A stretch of DNA of 64,000 bases from Ophioderma brevispina (GCA_023653785.1 JAMKCH010022285.1:1-64000); one strand, 5' to 3'; positions 43,111-56,289 are shown, counted from the first letter of the stretch. Program-made: numbers and translations. Notes: generated from the letters alone by a model not told the origin.

Positions 43111-45952
43111 ATAGGGAGCTCATGAAAGCGACCCAATATTTGTTTCTATACAGAAAACATTACGGTGCTTTAATTATCAGAAGTTGTTGTAAAGCAAGAT
43201 TACCAAAATTTACGTTCATAAATTAAAACACTATTAAGCTGTCTTTATGTCTTGTCAACTTCATTCCAGAAAACTATTTGAATTAATTAAACAAGCAGGT
43301 GGTTCCACTTAATCGAGAGTAAGTTTTCAGAACGTGTGTGCATGAGTTTTTTTTTTTTGGTTTTAATTTTAAAACTTGGATGGGGTGGAGGAAAATTCCA
43401 CTTCCGCGGATTCCCTAAATTAGAGTGATTTTATCCTTGAAGGACCAAAGAATAATATACTTATCAGTATGCGGGTGCTTTTCTTGTATCTCTCAGTATA
43501 GGGCATGATTCAGAAAGTTTATGTAATCAAACTGGGGTGGGATAGCAAGCTTACGACATTCAGGAGTGTGTGTAAAAAGAGTGATTACTATTAAAAAAAA
43601 TCTTATTCATCTTTTTCAATCACCTGTTGGGGGCTTATTTCCTTTCCTTATTGTTATGCTTGTTTTTCCTGCCCTTCTCTTCTAATTAAAGCTTTATTTA
43701 ATTCTCATCATCGCATCTGCATTTACATTTTCATCTTAATTTATTATCATTCATCACAATCACTGTCCATCATCGTTCATCCAAGGCATCATTCATCATT
43801 CATCGTCATCACCCTCGTCATCATCATCCCCGTCGTTCACTGTCCTCATCATAGCTCTTTCTCATCTACCTTAACTCAAAGGTTTTGTATTAGAAGGGAA
43901 TGGGTGCAAAGTCTTGAAATGTAGATAGATAAAATTGCTCTTTTTCTTCGCACCCTACTTCTTTTACCTGTTCAATGTGACAGCAGAAGTTGTTTTGGTT
44001 AGCTTTAGTTATCACCTGTATGAAACTATTACGAAGGTTTGTGGGCTAATTGAGTAATGGATTACTAGTAAAGAGACCTAAGTGGGCCCTACATCAACTA
44101 CTTGTAATAGGTCATCATCATCAAAAAAACATTCACTTCGCCGTTCATCTTCCACGACACTCCACCAGGGGATCCTATACCAATCTTCTGCAGAGGCGTC
44201 GAGTGCCAAATTGTGTAAATTACAGATTTCAATACGAATGAATCGCAATCTCATCATAATGCGCCAGTTCACATTCCATAGAAAAAACGTTTTTACCACA
44301 ATTTTGGCACTCGACAAGTGGTGTCAAACACATTCAGAAGACTAAGGAGTCTGCTATGCTAGGGAGTCCAAAATGGCCGCCGGGACATAAAAAGCCCCAT
44401 GGTTCACTGGGAATGCGTAAAAGTAAGGGCAACGGTTTTCAAAAAAATCCGGGGAAAGTCACTGAAGTTGACGAATGGCAGGATTTGCAAACTTGGAACA
44501 AAACCTTGTGCAACTAAGGAACATTTTTGCGACTCTGTATAATTTCAGAATCTACTTCATGCATCTTCCCCAGTGACATGGGGGCCTCATAAAGTTGATG
44601 TTGACGCGAAGCTATCCTCAAGAATTTCATCTTTTAGAACTTTCAAATTTGCAAAAACCCTGAATTTTTTAGTAGCGAATATGTTTTCTGGTGATTAGTG
44701 GGCCTTTCGAAATTTCTAAAAGTGAAAACAATTTGTTCTTGGCGATTTGTGATTTCCTCGGCTAGGCTTACAAAGTGTTAGTTTACAAAGATGGCCTGTG
44801 TGAAGGCTCTTTGTGTATTTGCCTAAAAAAAGGCTTTGGAAACTTTTTGATTTTTGCAAAAGTGAGATGTAGAAAAGGCCAAACTTTGGAAAAAAAACAT
44901 AAAAAAATGCCTTGTAAGCATTAATTATATTTAGTGTGAAACAAGGATAAAGTTAGTCATTTCTTGCCCTTCTTTTTCTTTCTTTGCTTGTAGTTGTTTC
45001 TGTTGCAGTGATTTTTGGTTTTGGTAAAAATATTCGGGAAGATTTAGTTAACAAGGCGAGAGTGGCTTTGGATGAAGGTGAATTAAACTTAAAGGTACAA
45101 TTCCCCAAAACTGTCCATTCATTAATGGAGTGAAGAGCACTTCTGATTCATGATGTGGAGTATAGGAACTAGACCCTTGTTTTTAGGACTAAGTTGGGGG
45201 GTAAGGGGTCCAATTGTTTTCCACTGGACCCCTTACTTCTACCATGCAGCACTAACCCCTGTCTTTGGCACCCTAACATAAATAAATATTCCCATCCTAC
45301 ATTTAATTAAAATGATAACTGCCTGGCACAATCAATATTGTTCAGTTTGATAATCTCCATATGAATGGACATCAAACTCTTCAAAAACACACCTTTTACC
45401 ACGGACTATCATCTACATGCATTTAAATACTTGTATTATAGTCGGTCAATTTCATATGTCAACCTGCATAAAAAAATTATATATTCTTACCAAGCTTAAA
45501 GTAATGGTCCATGATTTCTGGAGAAATTTCTTAATCTGCTCTTTAAAAAGATTATGCTCTCCCCACTCCCCCAAAGTTATCTCACCTTAAAGTATAAAAG
45601 GGAGTCCTAAAAATTGGCAGAGCGTTTGCTGAAAGTACACCTTCACATTTACATTTTCAAAAAAAAACAAAAAAAAAAACAAAACAACAAACAAACATAG
45701 GAGGATCACACAACCAAAAAAACATTCCCTCGGGGAGAAGAAAAAACCATTGTTCTGTAAAATTATGGGCACACACCAACCACATATTGTTTAACTCAAT
45801 TTTTTAGCAGTGGGGCGAGTTGAGGAAAGCCAACACGACAAAATATTATTGGGTTTGTGGCCCCCTTTTAATATGTTGACGATATAGATGTGTCACGCAA
45901 AGTGGGTAACGTTTGCATCCACTACTCAAAAATATTGGACTGCCCATTCATA
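43111..45952. other. No gene seen; CAT/TCA tract and one stem-loop
   Basis: A pyrimidine-rich CATCAT/TCATCG tract at about 43720-43865 has the complementary composition to the GAT/GGA tract 0.6 kb away. An inverted pair at 44198-44215 and 44297-44315 (GTCGAGTGCCAAATTGTG and its mirror) could form a stem with an 81-base loop. No domain in open frames. Confidence 0.5.
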
Positions 45953-48191
45953 CCTAGGTGAAAAAAAAGCATTTTAACCAGGTTAACCAAGTTGGTTTCA
46001 AACATGGGTTTTGACCATGGTCAAAAAACCATTGGTTAGCCATGTTATGAAAAATGGGCCCACGCCACGACTAACCTGGTTCTATCCATTTACTTCTTAT
46101 TTCCATTCCACACCCCCCGCTCGCACATACTGCGCTGTCTATCTCATTACTCTATGGTAGTATAAATCTTTGCATGTTTTTTGGACCATGGTGTCTTGGC
46201 TTTTAATTGGGTGCTGAGATTTTTTTCCAAAAACATTGGTCAATAACCATGGTTAATACTTCGGCCGTGTTTAACCATGGTTAACAATGGTCAAACATGC
46301 AGAAGTTGTTTTGACCATGGTTCTGACCAAGGTTCACGTGTGGGTGGTTTTTGATGCCATGGTTCTTGGTATTCCGTGCCCCGTGCCGCTTTTCCCTTTC
46401 TGTGCTCTTAATCTTCCGCACACACTATATCAACATTGGTTTAAACCATTTGTTGTTTTTTTTTTGGGTCACTCTATGGTTCAAACTTGTTCCATGATCC
46501 AACCTATGGCTGACTAAGTTGTGCGGCCATTTTTCTAAACCATGTGGTGAAAAAAAAATACGAATTTATGAATTTCCCCTCTGTTTAACAATTTTATTAC
46601 ACTAGTCTTTCATAGGTTTTTAAGTATAGGTTATAATAATGTTAGATAGTGACAGGGAAAATCCAAGCTTACTACGCCGCGACCCAGGACTGCCCAACTC
46701 TTTAGGGACCTTTTTTCGGTATTCATCAAGGATCCTGAGCAACTTACCGCAATTTATAGCCTATACACTTATCTTGCGCTTTATAACTAGGGCCCGCCCA
46801 AAATAGTACATATATCACACCTTGTAAACAAAAAAGTTTCAACAGTATGAACACATTAAGAAAGACTCCAGAAAATGGCGGACTACATACAGGTTCACAG
46901 TATGTTTGATGAAAAAAAATCCCGAAAATTCAGGGAATCCTGATCGCGGTTGGTTGAAGGTTTGTGAAACAATGCCACTTGAAGGGATCATGATCAACCA
47001 TGGCAACAAGGTGATGACATGGCTGACAATGCTCACCCATCCAAAGAATGGTCGAACCAGGTAACGCATGGTGCGACCATGGTTAAGGTAATAAGCATGG
47101 TCGAGCCATGGTAAAGCACTGGTCGACCATGGAACCATGGCGGACCATGGTCAAGGCCACCTATGGCTGAGCATTCGCTGGACCACTAGTAACCATGTCA
47201 CCATGTCTTGACCATGGTGGCCAACAAGAATGTGTGGCACATATCGATGAATATGGACTTTGGCCAGGAACCACACACCCAGCGCCCGATGTCATAAATT
47301 TTAACCAATTCATACGCTGTGAATTGTGACCACCATTTAACCCATGACTTTTCGTGTTCTCTTCAGAGCTGAATATAGTAGTGGACAAGTGTATGTAATT
47401 ATTCTCATTACTCCTTGGATCCCCTAATTTAACCGAAGCTCCGCATGATTTTAAATTTTTTTCTCACAATTCTTGGGGCATAGGACCTTGTGTGACATGG
47501 TCATACATGTCAATTTTGCTAAATGCAGTGACCATGGTCAGACACACCCGTTACTTAAAGTGGACATGGTCAACCATGGTAGACAATACAGCCACGTAGT
47601 TTCATGGATGTCAACATGGCTAGAAAATAATCATTTTTCCCCCTCCTGTAACTTTAGTGACCAGGTGGTCAGACATGGGCTACTTGAAGTGACCATGGTC
47701 AACCATGGTTAGAATGGTACGACCACCTTGTTTCAACCCGGATCGGACTTGAGTTTCTGGGTTAGCGACCATGGTCCGTCATAACTGCACTGAAGTGACC
47801 ATGGTCAACCATGGTCAAATGAGGTGATAAACCTGGTGGGACCATGGTATACTTAAAGTGACCATGGTCAACCATGGCCCACCAGTATGACTAATGGCTG
47901 ACAATGCTCAGCCATGTCTAAAGCATGGTTGACGCATGGTATACTTGGTAAGTTACCATTGGCACCATGGTCAATAAGTCAGTGATTACCATGGCTGACC
48001 ATGGTTCAGGTCATCTAAAGCACGGTCGAGACCATGTATAATCCATGGGCCCAATGGTAAATCCATGGTTTGACCAAATGGTCAAGCCACCAGGCTGAAT
48101 ATCGCTGACCATATCAACCATGGTTCAGCTCATGTTTTGACCATGGTTGACCATTATTGACCATGCATCACTGTTTGACATTTCGCCTAGG
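45953..48191. mobile_element. CCATGG-palindrome transposon-like element, copy 2
   Basis: 2,239 bp between CCTAGGTGAAA (left) and TTTCGCCTAGG (right). Same order as copy 1: a left palindrome block, a core with TTTCAACAGTATGAACACAT, a second palindrome block, a core with GAGCTGAATATA and CATTACTCCTTGGATC, then a long right block of TGACCATGGTCAACCATGG motifs. It is about 0.4 kb longer, mainly from extra DNA near 46080-46500. The tRNA-like core is badly decayed here (46670-46770). No transposase frame. Confidence 0.8.
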
Positions 48192-51100
48192 CATGACACA
48201 ATATTAGATTGCAAAACAACAAATCCAGTGAAATTCTAAATCAATATCAAATTTGGGTACATACGACTGTCCCCAATAAAACTTATACATCAACTACAAT
48301 TATAAAATATAATTGTTAACTGGGCATTTTTGCCAGATATTTTTGATTTTAGTTTTAGACAAGATCCTGAGCTAATTCCTCGCTTTTATCCATCCATTGA
48401 TAGACCCTAAGCGGATATATTGTCAGTGAACAAAAGGATAAAAACCACTTGGCCCGTTTCACCTGAAGGTTCAAGAAACTAAAGTATAAGGCGTTTAGCA
48501 TCATTGTGGAATTAACCCTTTCAACAAAGAATATTGTACAGATCAGGAGTGAATGTATTAAGCAATGCATTGACTAATCAATATATTATTTTTCAGTGAC
48601 AGCATCAGAAATTATATTATGTTCGCCCGTTTGTTGGTGGTGAAACTGAGACACTCGCTTCTCAAGAAAAGGCACCATGGTCATGAAATATGACTTTGGG
48701 GAATTTGGGAAATGCTAAAATATGAACATTACAGTCTGTTGAGGGACAAATTGTGGACAAGGCTCTAATGAAAGCGACAATTCCCCTTCCCCCCGTATGC
48801 CCCCCATGCTTCCAACATGTCCAGGGATGAATATGATGAAGAAAGCAGTGTTCAAACAAAGAGCATAAAGAAAATTATGGTTGTGTTACAAAGGTCTCAG
48901 TTTACCTCTAACAAGGGTTTTTTATGGTTCTATACCTTCTACTGCCTGAAACCTGGAGTAAAGCTTAGATAGACAAGACTGTTTGGGAATTGAATTTTCC
49001 AACGCGTGTGTCTATGGAAATTTAAAAAAAGAAAAATTTAAAGTTATAAATTATGGTTATATCACCAGAAGCGCACTTTATGAATACCTACATTTTATTT
49101 CATTTTCAATACAAGAATATCTTCAGGTGATTTCAATTGCAATTGTTGATATCAGGATATCAGGATAGCCGAACCTGGCCCAACAAGTTTTTCAACTGTC
49201 TCACGATATAGCCATAACTCCTAAACGCCGACCCCAATTACAAACACTAAAACTCTCATGAAAGCTGAACACTCTTAAAAGAATCAGTAAAACTCAATTT
49301 GAAATGACTTAAATTTTTGGCCAAGTAAAAATTAATCTTTTGATTGTATAGTTTTTTTTTGGGACAGAGTCTGTCAATGCTTTAAGTTCTTTCAGTACTT
49401 CTGCAATAAGCGCCTCTGTCCAAAAAACACATTAGAAAAGGAAAATTACAACGTTTGACAGGAAAGTTAACATGCTGAGAACTACTCCTATGATAATCTG
49501 CCAGATTGAACACAACATGAGATGTCTTTCTGATTACCATTCCAAAAGTGCGTCTCATATCACTGTGTAAACGATACCACCGCCTTACAGTATCTCAAAT
49601 TACACATTGCTTTACCCCTTCAAGACTAATCAAATATGACTTAAAGGGGGCCGATAAATGTTTAGGGAGTTAACAATAGAATCTCATTTCGAATTTCCAC
49701 AGACCAGTCACCTCGCCCTGCTCATCTGTATCATCACCCACCCCCATCCATCCATCCCATCCCGCCCCTGGAGGTAAAATTACTTCTAATTGTCTCCAGG
49801 CTCTGAACCTAAGAAATCATTTGTGAAGGAATTTTGAAGATTTAAAATAAGTGATGTGAATTTGTAATAATGTAATTTCATTGCTATAAAAGAGGATATA
49901 CCTAGTTGAAATATCACCTGTCTCAGAGATTTTGGAATGAGCTGTAGAAGATTAAAAATTGGACCATCATGTCATCTGATTACAAACACAAAAAATAGCA
50001 GTAAAATTAGTGAAAGGGAGGACTATACTCCATGTTGTGGGCTTAAATTAAAGGGACACTATTGGCTTATTTTTTTTAAATAGGAGTACCTCTTCTCTAC
50101 TATTAAAAACAACAACTGAGAATGTTGCTTAAATTTCACTGTCAGTGATTCACCCTAAAGCGTCAAAATATTTGAAATTCACAGGAATATCCTTAAAGTG
50201 AAGATAAGTCGTTAGAATTCTCCATCAGTTAATTTTTACAACCAAAATTGACAGAAAGTAAGAGAACAGCAGTTTTTCCAATGATATGATTTCCATTGAA
50301 CTATGTGTTGTGGTAGTGTCCTCCAGACAGTCATGTCTAAAATCTCCGATTTTGTTCTTATTAGTTTGTTTTGGGCTTACAACTTTTGGGGTATGTTAGG
50401 GTAACCTATTTCTTGTTTACAAACATGCAAAAATCTGTTTTTTTTATACTTTTTATTTGTTCTATTAGGCAATCATTGATAGTGGCTTTAAATTGTAGCC
50501 AGAGAAGAGAGGAAATTGAGACAAAAATAAGCTGAAAAAAAACACAGAGAGAATGTCCTTTATAATTGATAAATGAACGAACGTTATACTTGAAACAAAG
50601 TTCAAAGACCTGCATAACTGTATCCACAAATCCATTACCTTATATATTAACTATTGAATCCCGGGTGCTCCGCTTGACCGCAGATCTCCACTTTGCATAT
50701 ATCAAAAATCTTCACCCATCAAAAATGTTACCCCATTTCACCGCCTCCAGGTAAATTTGTACTTGTGCACAGAGCGTAATGAGGCACATGCACATACACT
50801 TCCCATCTTGGATTACAAAAGACAAAATTACTTCTTCTTTTTTTCATGGTTTCTCAGCCTGGCTTTTAACCCAAAGCTGGGAATGCATTGGGAGAAATTG
50901 ACGAGCATAAATTGAAGTGGATATGAAATGATGTGCTCGACGCTACTAAGAGGATAAACCATTGTTTGAAATATTTTTACTCCCGATAATATCTTTAAGG
51001 AAGACTGTGAACATATGATTTTGTGAAAGATTAACAAATAATAAAAAATCATGATCTTTTTTTCTTTTTATGCCATCATTTTTTTACATCTTTTATTGTG

Positions 51101-51252
51101 CCCTTTGCAGAAGTGGATGTCCTGCTGTTGATATTATAGTCGTTCACACTCCTTGCCCTATCAGAATCGTACAAGCCAAACATCCCATTATCAACTCATT
51201 TTTTTTTGTTTAAATAAGCTTTAAGTAACGCTGAGTTAGAAAAATTGGGGTT
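48192..51252. other. No gene seen; one possible MITE
   Basis: About 50052-50323 begins TTAA, AGGGACACTATTGGC and ends with the partial mirror GTGGTAGTGTCC but lacks a second TTAA, so it is only a weak candidate. The rest is unrecognised AT-rich DNA. Confidence 0.35.
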
Positions 51253-51601
51253 AGGCATAAAAAAATTGTTGTTTGGCGTAACCCGACCGACCCTAAAAAG
51301 TACCTGCCTACTCAAAAGTTTTTATGCAATTAGCACAAAATAAAAAATATTCTGCCGACCCACCCTTATTTTCTACAATAAAAAAAAATACATTTTTTTT
51401 TACCAACCACGATGACAAAATAACAAAACAAACACAAAGCACATTTTGTTAAAATAAAAGATCTTTTGCTATTCCATTGAAAAAAGCTTTTTATTAGCAT
51501 CTTGTATTCTTTTAGAGTAAAACTTTTTTTTTTAAATCTGACCGACCCCGACTCCTGATTTTTTTCTCTGTTATCGGCCAAACAACATATTTTTTATGCC
51601 T
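51253..51601. mobile_element. MITE family G, copy 1
   Basis: 349 bp. Left arm AGGCATAAAAAAATTGTTGT mirrors the right ACAACATATTTTTTATGCCT. GACCGACCC-type blocks follow each arm. Related to the copy at 41664-42089. Target duplication uncertain. Confidence 0.75.
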
Positions 51602-51839
51602 TCAGAAACCCTGGGAATGAAATTGAGGTACAGACCCCACAATGCTTAAACTGCCCATTTGATTCATGTGTCTTATGTCATGGGGACCAAGAAATTTGCT
51701 ATGAAGGCGATTTCCTAGTGTCTTATGACTTTTTAGCTGCCTTTACCTATTTAGTGGGAGACGTGTCTAGTTTTGGGGTTAGACATGTCTTGCCTATGTA
51801 GTAGGGGATCCATGGGTGGGCATATTTGAGGGAACCCTA

Positions 51840-52640
51840 CTCAAGATACACTAAAAGTTTCAGAAGTGTTTTTTGGACATTCAGGGGTGCTGATTCTGAA
51901 TATGCACATTCAACATTGTCAAGGTTGTATGAAAGTGGATTTTAAAGGGGCATTACCCGATTTCCTTATTTTTTAAAATCAGCTTTATGAACCAGTCAGT
52001 CCACTAATTTTGACTAACAGGGGTGAAGAAGTGTGTTTAATGTCCATTTGGGGTGCTGATTTCAAAAAATACACCTTACAAAATCCCACATTGTGGGCAA
52101 AGCCGTCGATTTTAAAGGGGAATTACCCGATTTCCCTATTTTGTAAATATAGCGTTATCAAAATAATCGCATTCCACTTATTTGACTGAAAGGTTTAAGA
52201 GTGTTTTGGACAATTGAGGGTGCTGATTCCGATTTCACCATGCAGAATGTCAAGTTGGTGGAAAGTGGATTTTAAAGGGGCAATTTAATAATAATAAAAT
52301 TCCTTATTTTTTTTTAAATATAGCTTTATGAACCATGTTGCAAGATCCATAATTTGACTAAGGGTGTAAGAATGGTTTAATGTCAATTTGAAGGTGTTGA
52401 TTTCAATATACACCAGACAAAATCACCACATTGGTGGTAAGTGGATTTTAAGGGGAATTACCAGATTGTCCTTATTTATTTTTAAATAGCCATATCAAAT
52501 AACAAGCCCAAGATCCACTAATATGAATAAAGGTTAGGAAGGCTTTGGTGAATTTGAGGATGCTAATTGGAATATACACCATAAAATCACCCTCACGTTG
52601 GTGGAAAGTGATATAAAGGGAAGGAAATCCTTATTTCCTA
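51840..52640 (+). repeat. Satellite array, ~170-bp unit, about 4.5 copies
   Basis: The marker GATTTTAAAGGGG occurs at about 51938, 52118, 52268, 52444 and (decayed) 52611, giving spacings of 180, 150, 176 and 167. Each unit also has GGTGCTGATT, ATACACC and TAGCTTTAT-like blocks. The marker contains TTAA followed by AGGGGCATTACCCGATTT, which has the form of the MITE termini in this window. Non-coding. Confidence 0.85.
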
Positions 52641-53452
52641 GTAGTTTGAAAAAAAAAAAAAAAAGGATGATCAGGAAAAAATAATTTGAGAGCCACAGAG
52701 GTCTCTGGAGGATGGGCTGCTTTGATTACCATGTTCATGTAATGTTTGTCTTCTAAAACAGGTCATTAGAATTATATTGAAAAATCAAATTATGGAACTA
52801 AGGTTAGAGTTGTATAGCATTAAGAATTTGTTACTTTTTCGGTTCCAAATTGTCCTTTAGTGAGGTGTTTCCAAAGAAGGATCGTATGTTTTTCCTCAGT
52901 TTTCAGAGAAAAATAATGTGGTTTTTATCATACTTGCGGGGTTGATCATTCTTGTTTTACCAAAAGTTAATAATAACCAAAGTTAATAAGAAAATGTAAG
53001 AAACTTGTTTTAGTGTCTAGATTATTTATTTAAGTGCTTTATAAAGTGGTTGGTATAAATAGCAATCCAACACTTCTTTTGAGACCAATCAAAATGGCAG
53101 GTTCTTAAAAAAAATATTCAAATTTTGTTTGATCCTATTAAAAGGGGACGCATCCCAGCATTTTCATGCACCCCAATTTTTGAAAACGGTATCCCCCTCG
53201 GACAAAACTACACTCACTTCACCAGCTTATAATCTATTTACGTTTGCAAATTTTAAACCAATAATTATTTACTACAGGGGGATAAGGTGTTACATTATTT
53301 CCACAACTTATTCTTTTCCCGCCTGTTTAGAGAGCATTCACCTACAATAATAATAATTATCTTTTGTTGAAGAACTTATAAATGCATTTAGAGTTTTAAT
53401 TAAATTCATCATTTCGGAGGAGAACAAGGGCATATAAAGATATGATCCAAAA
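52641..53452. other. No gene seen
   Basis: A run at 52651-52665, then AT-rich unassigned DNA. Confidence 0.4.
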
Positions 53453-53592
53453 CAGTGACGTACCAGCGGGGGAAGGGGCCAACCCAGCATTGGAGAATGT
53501 GTGTGTTTCCCCCCCTCCCCCCCCCCCCCCCAATGATCTTGCCACTGCCTGCCGCCTCCATCCCCAAACGAAAAGGTCCGGTTACACCACTG
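53453..53592. mobile_element. Short hAT-like MITE with long C run
   Basis: 140 bp. Left CAGTGACGTACCAGCGGGG; the right end inverse CAGTGGTGTAACCGGACC. CAGTGGCGTA-type ends are typical of hAT MITEs. Flanks (ATCCAAAA and GATAAAAA) are only loosely alike, so the target duplication is unproven. Confidence 0.6.
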
Positions 53593-53734
53593 GATAAAAA
53601 ACGGATCTCAAAAGGTCCAGCCTGAAAAAATTGTGTAGTTCTGAAGATTTATGATCCACTGAACAATTAAGCAGCAAAAAGACTTGTCTACGGCGCACAG
53701 TTTTCTAAAGGCATCAGTCACACAGCCGATTTTG

Positions 53735-54930
53735 TGCTAGAAAAACCACTTCCAGACTTGAGCCAGACTGGTGCCGATTGGAACAATTTTCGAAAAGCGT
53801 GAGCAGGTTTTGTTCTTTTTCTGCGTAGTTATGGCAAGGTCTGGGCCTGTTTATGTGCGGTCGTCTGTAGTCTTACCCTTTGGCTAGAGAAAACCCGCTT
53901 CCACAGAATGCTCAAGACTGGTGCTGATTGGCCTTTTTTCGAAAATCGTGAGTAGTTTCCTTTTTCAGGTGTAGTTTGGCCAAGTCTGGGACGTCCTATA
54001 CAGTCGTCGCAGGCTTGTGTGGTCGGGAGCAGTTGCAAATTTGAAAAAAACCCGCCCCAAAATTTTAAAAAAAAAAAAATCGTGGCGGGTTGGGTTTTGG
54101 GTGGTTTTGGAATCGGGAAGTCGGCCCGAACACATGAGCGCTGTTTGGAAGCGGTAGGCGATGAGTTGGTGCGATTCAGAGTGGTTGTGTGCAGTGGAAA
54201 GTGGTCGGCAATGAGTCTGCTCCAAGGGGAGAGAAAAAATGCAAGCCAACTGGTATGTTGAATCGGCGACTAAAATCGGGGACTACAGAAGATGAGGCGC
54301 CGACATGCAGTCTTGACAGCAACTCTGTACTGTCGTGGGTCAGGTCGGCGACTGATGAGAATGAACAAGTGACATGCTTGAATCGCCTACTGTCGCGATT
54401 GAGCATCTCTTGCTCTTGTAATTTGAATAAGACTGCAGCCGATTTGGAGAGAAAAGTGGTATGTGTAGTTTGGAAAAGAGGTGGTGCGTAGCGGTTGTCT
54501 TCCCATGTGACGGGACCTTTCTTGGCGTCAACAACACTCGGCGACCAATCGAGAGCAGTCTTGACAGCGACATTGGTCAAAAATTGATGCCGTCGTCTAA
54601 GGTCCGTGACTGATTCGGGGGACTGAACAAGTGGCGTCGGGCCAATTAAGCATGCCGGATCTTGTTGATGCCATGATGCTGTCGCCCACTGCTCGGCGTT
54701 TCAGCACCCCCTTGTCTCGTGACAACGGGAAATCGCATACTAATCATCCCGGGTCGGGATAAAATTGGAAATTTGCAAGTTTGAACAAGACTGTAACCGA
54801 TGTAACCGATTTTGAAAGAAAAAAAAATTTGCGGTCTTGTGTAGGTGGAAAGAGGTTGGGTCGGGAGATGTCTTCTGGGGACCGTATCTTTAGGCATGGA
54901 AATCCCCATTGCCCACAATCGAGAAGATCG
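53735..54930. repeat. GC-richer tandem array with ~150-bp and ~370-bp periods
   Basis: First part: 53735-53880 and 53885-54025 share GACTGGTGC(C/T)GATTGG, TTTTCGAAAA, CAAGTCTGGG. Second part: anchors TTGCAAATTTGAA (about 54035), TTGTAATTTGAATAAGACTG (about 54416) and TTGCAAGTTTGAACAAGACT (about 54773) recur at 360-385 bp, each followed by CCGATTT, GTGTAG and TGG.AAGAGGT blocks. Long overlapping frames on both strands are a by-product of lower AT content. Confidence 0.7.
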
Positions 54931-56289
54931 TGTCCTATCCCCCCCCCCCCACACACCACACACCCTGACACAAAGACAGATAACTGGTATTTAGCACAAA
55001 TGCATGCTTATGATTTCGGATTTGAAAGCCCGGTTGCCAAACAAGTGATGCAACATTCCATCCTGAAATACCCATGGTTAGTCTGCAGTTGTGCTAAAAA
55101 AAACAGTTTGTCTGTATTGTGCCAGAGTCAGAGGGCACTTAAAAAATGACGAGGCCATAACATTAAAGACATTTTTACGTTTCCACCTTTCCCGGTGGTG
55201 GTGGGTGGTGGTGGGGGGGGGGGTGGCATGGCACTCAGATAGGCCCTCTTTTCTAAACTTTTGTGTATACAATTGACCCCCCTTTTTGCTGCTGTCTTAC
55301 TTTTACCATATAACCCCCTTTAAAATCTTCAGCTACTCAATAACACCCCATTTCTCTCCGCTAGACCACCCTTGTACAAAGTTTCCCTAAAAAGTATGCC
55401 ACTTTTTAAACAATTTTACATCCAATTAAAATTGCACACGCTACACGCACATTTTGAACAAGTTATAAATTTAATGCCAGTTTGAACTTTCAGGTTGTTA
55501 CACTCAATGCCCCCTCTTAAACTGACGGAAGGGGGACATACTGAATGGACACCCATTCTTATTCATGCTGTGTACGAATGACCCCTTATTTTTGGTACAA
55601 TTTTACCTGAAAGGCCCTTACTTGTCACCTGGGCCGAGACACATAGCAGTCACTCAGATAGCAGTGGCCCCGGGGACCTTCGTAGACGAAGTAATGACCT
55701 TGAATTTTTTCATAGCCAAATCAAGACTCGTTTGTTATCACGGGGGTAGGTTAACGAGATGTAACTAAATGCTGCCCTCACTTGAAAGACGGACTGGAGT
55801 CAATACTTATGTGACTGTCAAAATTAGAACTATAGTTTCTGAAGAGAATTATTAGTGCTACTTTTATTCGTACTTGATGCTGCATTGTTACAAGTTGTCA
55901 CCATCATGTGTAAAGGTTTAAGGCGCGCAAATAATATTCACCCATTGGTGCTTTACTTTCATAGCTCTTAAATCAGGTAGTACCCTTTAAGCATTAGCGT
56001 TAGAGGTTTTCAACATTTTATAAAAAATCAACAAATTTTATATCCTGACCTTAATGTGACATTTGAAATTTTCTTGAAGAGGTGCATACTTGTATCGTAT
56101 TTAAAAAGCTATGTTTATCATTAAAATCGGGTAGGTCCCTTTAAAACAAGAATTTCACCACTTCCACCAAAATTCAATTTTGCATGCAGCAGATTTGAAT
56201 CAGCACCCTCAAATTTGCCTGAAACACTCTCAGACTTTTAGTGATCTTGATAGGGTTTTCAACCTTAGTTTGAAGCTTTTTAGGCTTGA
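54931..56289. other. No gene seen; homopolymers and two TTAA-like ends
   Basis: C run at 54939-54951 and G run at 55211-55220. At 55987-56009 and 56118-56143, TTAAAT(C)(A/G)GGTAG..CCCTTTAA motifs look like MITE ends (inverse AGGGACCTACCCGATTTT) but have no partner ends. Confidence 0.4.

Noticed and set aside
50052..50323. Further TTAA MITE
   Set aside because: Left end is convincing but the right side has only a partial mirror and no TTAA.
54176..54580. 134-codon minus-strand open frame opposite other open frames
   Set aside because: Overlapping frames on both strands arise from lower AT content in a tandem array.
55987..56143. MITE between two TTAA-type ends
   Set aside because: Both ends face the same way, so they cannot bound one element.
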